Below are positions 60,577-64,000 of a stretch of 64,000 nucleotides of DNA, in pieces (position 1 is the first letter of the stretch; every line of letters starts with the position of its first letter). Source of the stretch: Hyphomicrobium sp. (lineage in GTDB: Bacteria > Pseudomonadota > Alphaproteobacteria > Rhizobiales > Hyphomicrobiaceae); assembly GCA_019751875.1 (NCBI GenBank), contig JAIEMV010000008.1:1-64000 (forward strand). The letters run 5' to 3'. The position numbers were made by a program, and so were the translations under genes. The notes beneath the pieces are model-generated. The model did not search any database. It had not been told where the DNA came from and was given only the letters and a program-made list of their open reading frames with translations.

Positions 60577-63500
60577 ATGGTCACGATGATCCGCAGCGAT
60601 CTGGATTTCATACTCGCTCAGATCAAGATCGCCGAGGCAGATGCGCAGGGCATTAATCTGGTACCCAACTCCGAACTGCCGTGGGGACTGCGCAGGGTCG
60701 ATGGCTCCAACAACAACCTGACGCCAGGCCAGGAGAACTACGGCGCGGCCGATCAGCCATTTCCGCGCGGAACCGACCCCAGCTACACGACGGGCAGCGG
60801 ACAGCCGATGGCGTTCGGGCCGCCCTACATCGACCCGCTCACTGGCGCGCCATTGATCGTTCCTGGCGTCAACGGTCCCGGCACGAGCGTACCGCCCGGT
60901 TATCTGCCGCCGAGCATTCCGGTCGACAACAATTATGGTCCTGGCGGCACGGACCTGGTGCCTAATTACCTTTCGAACACCCAATATAGCGCGCCGCTGC
61001 CCAATAAAGACTTCGCCGGTCGCGCCGTGCAGCCGGGTGATGTCGTCGATTCCAGTCCGCGTACGATCTCCAATCTGATTGTCGACCAGACGGCCAGCAA
61101 CCCGGCTGCACTGTTCAAGGCATTGCAAGACACCGGTCTCAGCAATTCGGACGCATTTGCGCTTCTCGATGATTTCGCTGCCGCAGTTCAGGCCGTAAAG
61201 GATGCCCGCGCTGAGGCCGCTTCGTCTTCGGCGGCGGTAGCTGCTGCTCAAGCGGCCGTCGTCACGGCGCAGCAAAATCTCACTGCGGCGATCGCTAGCG
61301 CCGATTCCGCCTTCGCCGACACACGTGCTGCATACCAGGAAGCCTCGAGCGCGGCCGCCCAGTTATCCGCCGCCGTCATCGAAGCTCAGAATGCGGTTCA
61401 GGCACTGGCGCTGGAACTGGTCGCCGGACCGTTTGACGCTGCGGATGGAACGGCTTTGGTAGCGGCGCAGACCGAAATCTCCGAATTGTTGGCGCTTGCC
61501 AACAGTATCGTGGCCGCCCTGCAAAGCGATACCAACGTATTGGCTGACGACGTAAGCGCCGCGCAGGCGCTTGTAGCGGCTATCCAGGCTGATCTTGCCG
61601 GAGCGCTGATTCTGATCGGGCCGAGCGACGGGATTAGTCCGCTAGAGGATGCCATCGCTGATTTCGCAGCAAACGATGGCATCGCCAACGTTGCAAATCT
61701 GGCCACCACACTGACCACCCAGATCGAAGCGACCCTTGCGAGTTCGGCCCTTACCGATCCCGATGTCGCCGCCGCGGACGTGGCACTCGAGCAGGCTCAG
61801 TTGAATTTGGCGGCCGCGGTTGCGACAGCAGCCAGCGAAAATGCAGCAGCCACGACGGCCGCGGAAGACCTTCGCGACCTGCTGACGTCGAATGGCGTCG
61901 TTCTAGAGGAAGCGCCGATCGCCCCCAACCAGACGGCACCCGACATTCTGAAGGCCACTCTATACATTGGCAACGTCGCGCCTGATGAAGGCTTATCGGC
62001 TCCTTTCAACGGCTGGATGACTCTGTTCGGCCAGTTCTTCGATCACGGCCTCGACCTCGTTGCCAAGGGCGGTTACGGTACGGTCTATATTCCGCTTCAG
62101 CCGGATGATCCGCTGTACAATCCGCTGACGCCCAACACCAACTTTATGGCGGTGACGCGCGCGACGCTGGGTTCCGATGGTCAACCCATCAACCTGACGA
62201 CACCGTTTGTCGACCAGAACCAGACCTACACCTCAACACCATCCGCGCAGGTCTTTCATCGCGAATATGAGATGCGTCTTGATGCAACGCTTGGGTATGA
62301 GGTGCCTGTCGCAACGGGTCGGCTTCTCAACGGTGCGGATGGCGGTCTTGCAACTTGGGCTGACGTTAAGGCTCAGGCCTTGACGATGCTTGGCATCGAG
62401 CTTTCCGACCACGACATCCATCGTATCCCGGAACTGCTGGTCGACCCCTACGGCAATTTCATCCCCGGCGCCAACGGCTTCCCGCAGATCGTCACGGCCA
62501 TCAATGGAACGACGCCGGTAACGGAGGGACCTGTTGTTGATCCGCTGACCGGTCAGATCACGACGCCTGTGCTGGCGTCGAATGCCATGGCGACAGGACA
62601 TGCCTTCCTCGACGACATTGCGCATTCCGCCAATCCGGGGGCAGGTGAGCAGGCCGATCTGGACGATGCGGTCGGCCTTGCTGGAAGCAACACCACCTTC
62701 TACGACGATGAACTGCTCGATGCGCACTACATCACGGGCGACGGCCGCGGCAACGAGAACATCGGCCTCACTGCGGTCCACCACGTCTTCCACTCCGAAC
62801 ACAACCGTCAGGTTGATCTGATCCAGAATCTTCTCATCAATGAGTCCAAGACAGCGCTCGATGAATTCAATTCGGCACCCGGCCCAACGACCCAGGCGAT
62901 CCTCGACGACAAGCTTAGCTTCCTCAACCAGTGGCTTGATGTAAAGCTGACGCAAGCGACGCTAGTTGACGCGACCGTCGACAACGTCGACTGGAACGGT
63001 AATCGCATATTCCAAGCTGCAAAGTTACCAACCGAGATGCAGTACCAGCATCTCGTCTTCGAAGAATTTGCCCGCAAGGTCCAGCCGGCTGTCAACGTCT
63101 TCAATGACTACGACGGCACTCTCGATCCCGCGATCCTCGCCGAGTTTGCTCACACCGTCTACCGTTTCGGTCATTCGATGCTGACCGAAACGGTCGATCG
63201 CTATACGAGCGACTGGCAAACCGTCGGCTCCGGCGGCGCAATCGGAGAAGATCAAATCGGCCTGATCGAAGCGTTCCTTAACCCGCTTGAGTTCGCAGCC
63301 AGTGGACTGACCGCCGAGGAAGCCGCCGGCGTTATTGCCCAAGGCATGACACGCCAGCGCGGCAGCGAAATCGATGAATTCGTGACCGAAGCACTGCGCA
63401 ACAATCTCGTCGGTCTGCCGCTCGACCTTGCAGCGATCAATATCGCGCGCGGCCGTGAAACCGGTGTGCCGACGTTGAACGATGCCAGGGCGGACTTCTT

Positions 63501-64000
63501 CGCAGGTTCCGGCGACGCACAGGTCAAGCCGTACGAGAGCTGGTTCGAGTTCATGCAGAACTTGAAGAACCCGGCGTCCGTCATCAATTTCATAGCAGCG
63601 TACGGCACGCACAGCACAATTCTTGATGCGACCAATCTCGAGGACAAGCGCACCGCCGCCACCCTTCTCGTGCTCGGCGGTGATGGTGCTCCGGCCGACC
63701 GCCTCGACTTCTTGAATGCGACGGGAGCCTGGGCCCCGACCGGCGTGGACGGCGACGACGGGCTGATTGGTGGCGTCAATAAGATCGACTTCTGGATCGG
63801 CGGCCTCGCTGAGAAGAAGCTTATCTTCGGCGGCATGCTAGGCTCGACTTTCAACTTCATTTTCGAAACGCAGCTTGAGGCGCTGCAGAACGCCGATCGC
63901 TTCTACTACCTGTCGCGGTTGGCCAATTTGAATCTCACCGCCCAGCTCGAGAACAACAAGTTCTCAGAGATGATCCACCGTAACACGACGGCGACTCACC
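60577..64000 (+). CDS. Large animal-type haem peroxidase (MopA-like), 3' partial
   Basis: The frame starts at ATG 60577 (MVTMIRSDLDFILAQIKIAE; GGAG 7 nt before) and stays open for 1141 codons to the window end. The N terminus has VDGSNNNLTPGQENYGAADQ and TISNLIVDQTASNPAALF, as in bacterial large haem peroxidases with RTX-type C termini. The peroxidase core has distal GQFFDHGLDL (His490), ENIGLTAVHHVFHSEHNRQ, proximal His866 in YRFGHSML, and LDLAAINIARGRETG. The MPO-type catalytic Arg before EHN is Ser here, as I recall it often is in this bacterial group. An unusual Ala-rich helical insertion fills residues 204-438. No signal peptide is seen, consistent with type I secretion through a C-terminal signal outside the window. 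Homologues oxidise Mn(II) in some alphaproteobacteria. Confidence 0.9.
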   Translation, partial: MVTMIRSDLDFILAQIKIAEADAQGINLVPNSELPWGLRRVDGSNNNLTPGQENYGAADQPFPRGTDPSYTTGSGQPMAFGPPYIDPLTGAPLIVPGVNGPGTSVPPGYLPPSIPVDNNYGPGGTDLVPNYLSNTQYSAPLPNKDFAGRAVQPGDVVDSSPRTISNLIVDQTASNPAALFKALQDTGLSNSDAFALLDDFAAAVQAVKDARAEAASSSAAVAAAQAAVVTAQQNLTAAIASADSAFADTRAAYQEASSAAAQLSAAVIEAQNAVQALALELVAGPFDAADGTALVAAQTEISELLALANSIVAALQSDTNVLADDVSAAQALVAAIQADLAGALILIGPSDGISPLEDAIADFAANDGIANVANLATTLTTQIEATLASSALTDPDVAAADVALEQAQLNLAAAVATAASENAAATTAAEDLRDLLTSNGVVLEEAPIAPNQTAPDILKATLYIGNVAPDEGLSAPFNGWMTLFGQFFDHGLDLVAKGGYGTVYIPLQPDDPLYNPLTPNTNFMAVTRATLGSDGQPINLTTPFVDQNQTYTSTPSAQVFHREYEMRLDATLGYEVPVATGRLLNGADGGLATWADVKAQALTMLGIELSDHDIHRIPELLVDPYGNFIPGANGFPQIVTAINGTTPVTEGPVVDPLTGQITTPVLASNAMATGHAFLDDIAHSANPGAGEQADLDDAVGLAGSNTTFYDDELLDAHYITGDGRGNENIGLTAVHHVFHSEHNRQVDLIQNLLINESKTALDEFNSAPGPTTQAILDDKLSFLNQWLDVKLTQATLVDATVDNVDWNGNRIFQAAKLPTEMQYQHLVFEEFARKVQPAVNVFNDYDGTLDPAILAEFAHTVYRFGHSMLTETVDRYTSDWQTVGSGGAIGEDQIGLIEAFLNPLEFAASGLTAEEAAGVIAQGMTRQRGSEIDEFVTEALRNNLVGLPLDLAAINIARGRETGVPTLNDARADFFAGSGDAQVKPYESWFEFMQNLKNPASVINFIAAYGTHSTILDATNLEDKRTAATLLVLGGDGAPADRLDFLNATGAWAPTGVDGDDGLIGGVNKIDFWIGGLAEKKLIFGGMLGSTFNFIFETQLEALQNADRFYYLSRLANLNLTAQLENNKFSEMIHRNTTATH

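Noticed and set aside
1-64000. CRISPR arrays, rRNA genes and known riboswitches
   Set aside because: I saw no regularly spaced direct repeats, no rRNA-like segments and no riboswitch core sequence in the window; this is by reading only, without a covariance search.

Overview
The window looks like chromosome of a free-living alphaproteobacterium, most likely of the Rhizobiales and plausibly Hyphomicrobiaceae-like. This rests on gene content, not on a search: a polyhydroxyalkanoate phasin, HWE histidine kinase, alphaproteobacterial TonB/ExbBD and type II secretion genes, tandem universal stress proteins and FNR/FixK-type boxes. GC content is mostly high, with an AT-rich accessory patch near 35.3-36.4 kb.

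Layout. 0-5 kb: the window opens in the last ~114 bp of something integrated at a tRNA-Lys(CUU) gene (45-nt tRNA 3' fragment at 115-159). Then come a phasin, a secreted CHRD-like protein, a slipin without its usual NfeD partner, a decayed integrase and a headless clamp-loader-like AAA+ ATPase. 5-14.3 kb: a redox/stress block on the minus strand (cytochrome c, four universal stress proteins or pieces, CPA2 antiporter, P-type ATPase, zinc alcohol dehydrogenase). FNR/FixK-like boxes precede its two operons. 14.6-21.6 kb: cell envelope and small exported proteins, a baeRF-family protein and an OmpR-type two-component system. A shared palindrome, CCTTACA-N5-TGTAAGG, lies in front of the regulator and in front of the small exported genes. 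22-28.2 kb: TonB-ExbD-ExbB, a TonB-dependent receptor and, divergently, a beta-propeller phytase. CTGTCAT Pho-box half-sites lie in the shared promoter, which suggests a phosphate-scavenging unit.

28.2-44.5 kb: accessory region. It has two copies of a ribbon-helix-helix gene with a conserved leader (one copy internally deleted), a solitary LuxR-type regulator, a 1032-residue DUF11-repeat autotransporter, a MarR remnant, an H-NS-like protein, a bactofilin with a 24-residue membrane peptide, a full tyrosine integrase plus a second integrase tail flanking an HWE kinase, and a NarL-type two-component system.

44.6-64 kb: the most interesting part. A nearly complete type II secretion system (gspG, prepilin peptidase, gspK, gspD, gspC-like, gspM, gspL, gspE, gspF, gspH, gspI, gspJ) is built around a Tat-signal multicopper oxidase and a SCO-cytochrome c fusion. 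It is followed by a very large animal-type haem peroxidase that runs off the window end. Both multicopper oxidases and such haem peroxidases are the known enzyme classes of bacterial Mn(II) oxidation, and type II secretion exports folded, Tat-transported enzymes. I infer a dedicated exported metal or phenol oxidation system; the substrate is not shown by the sequence.
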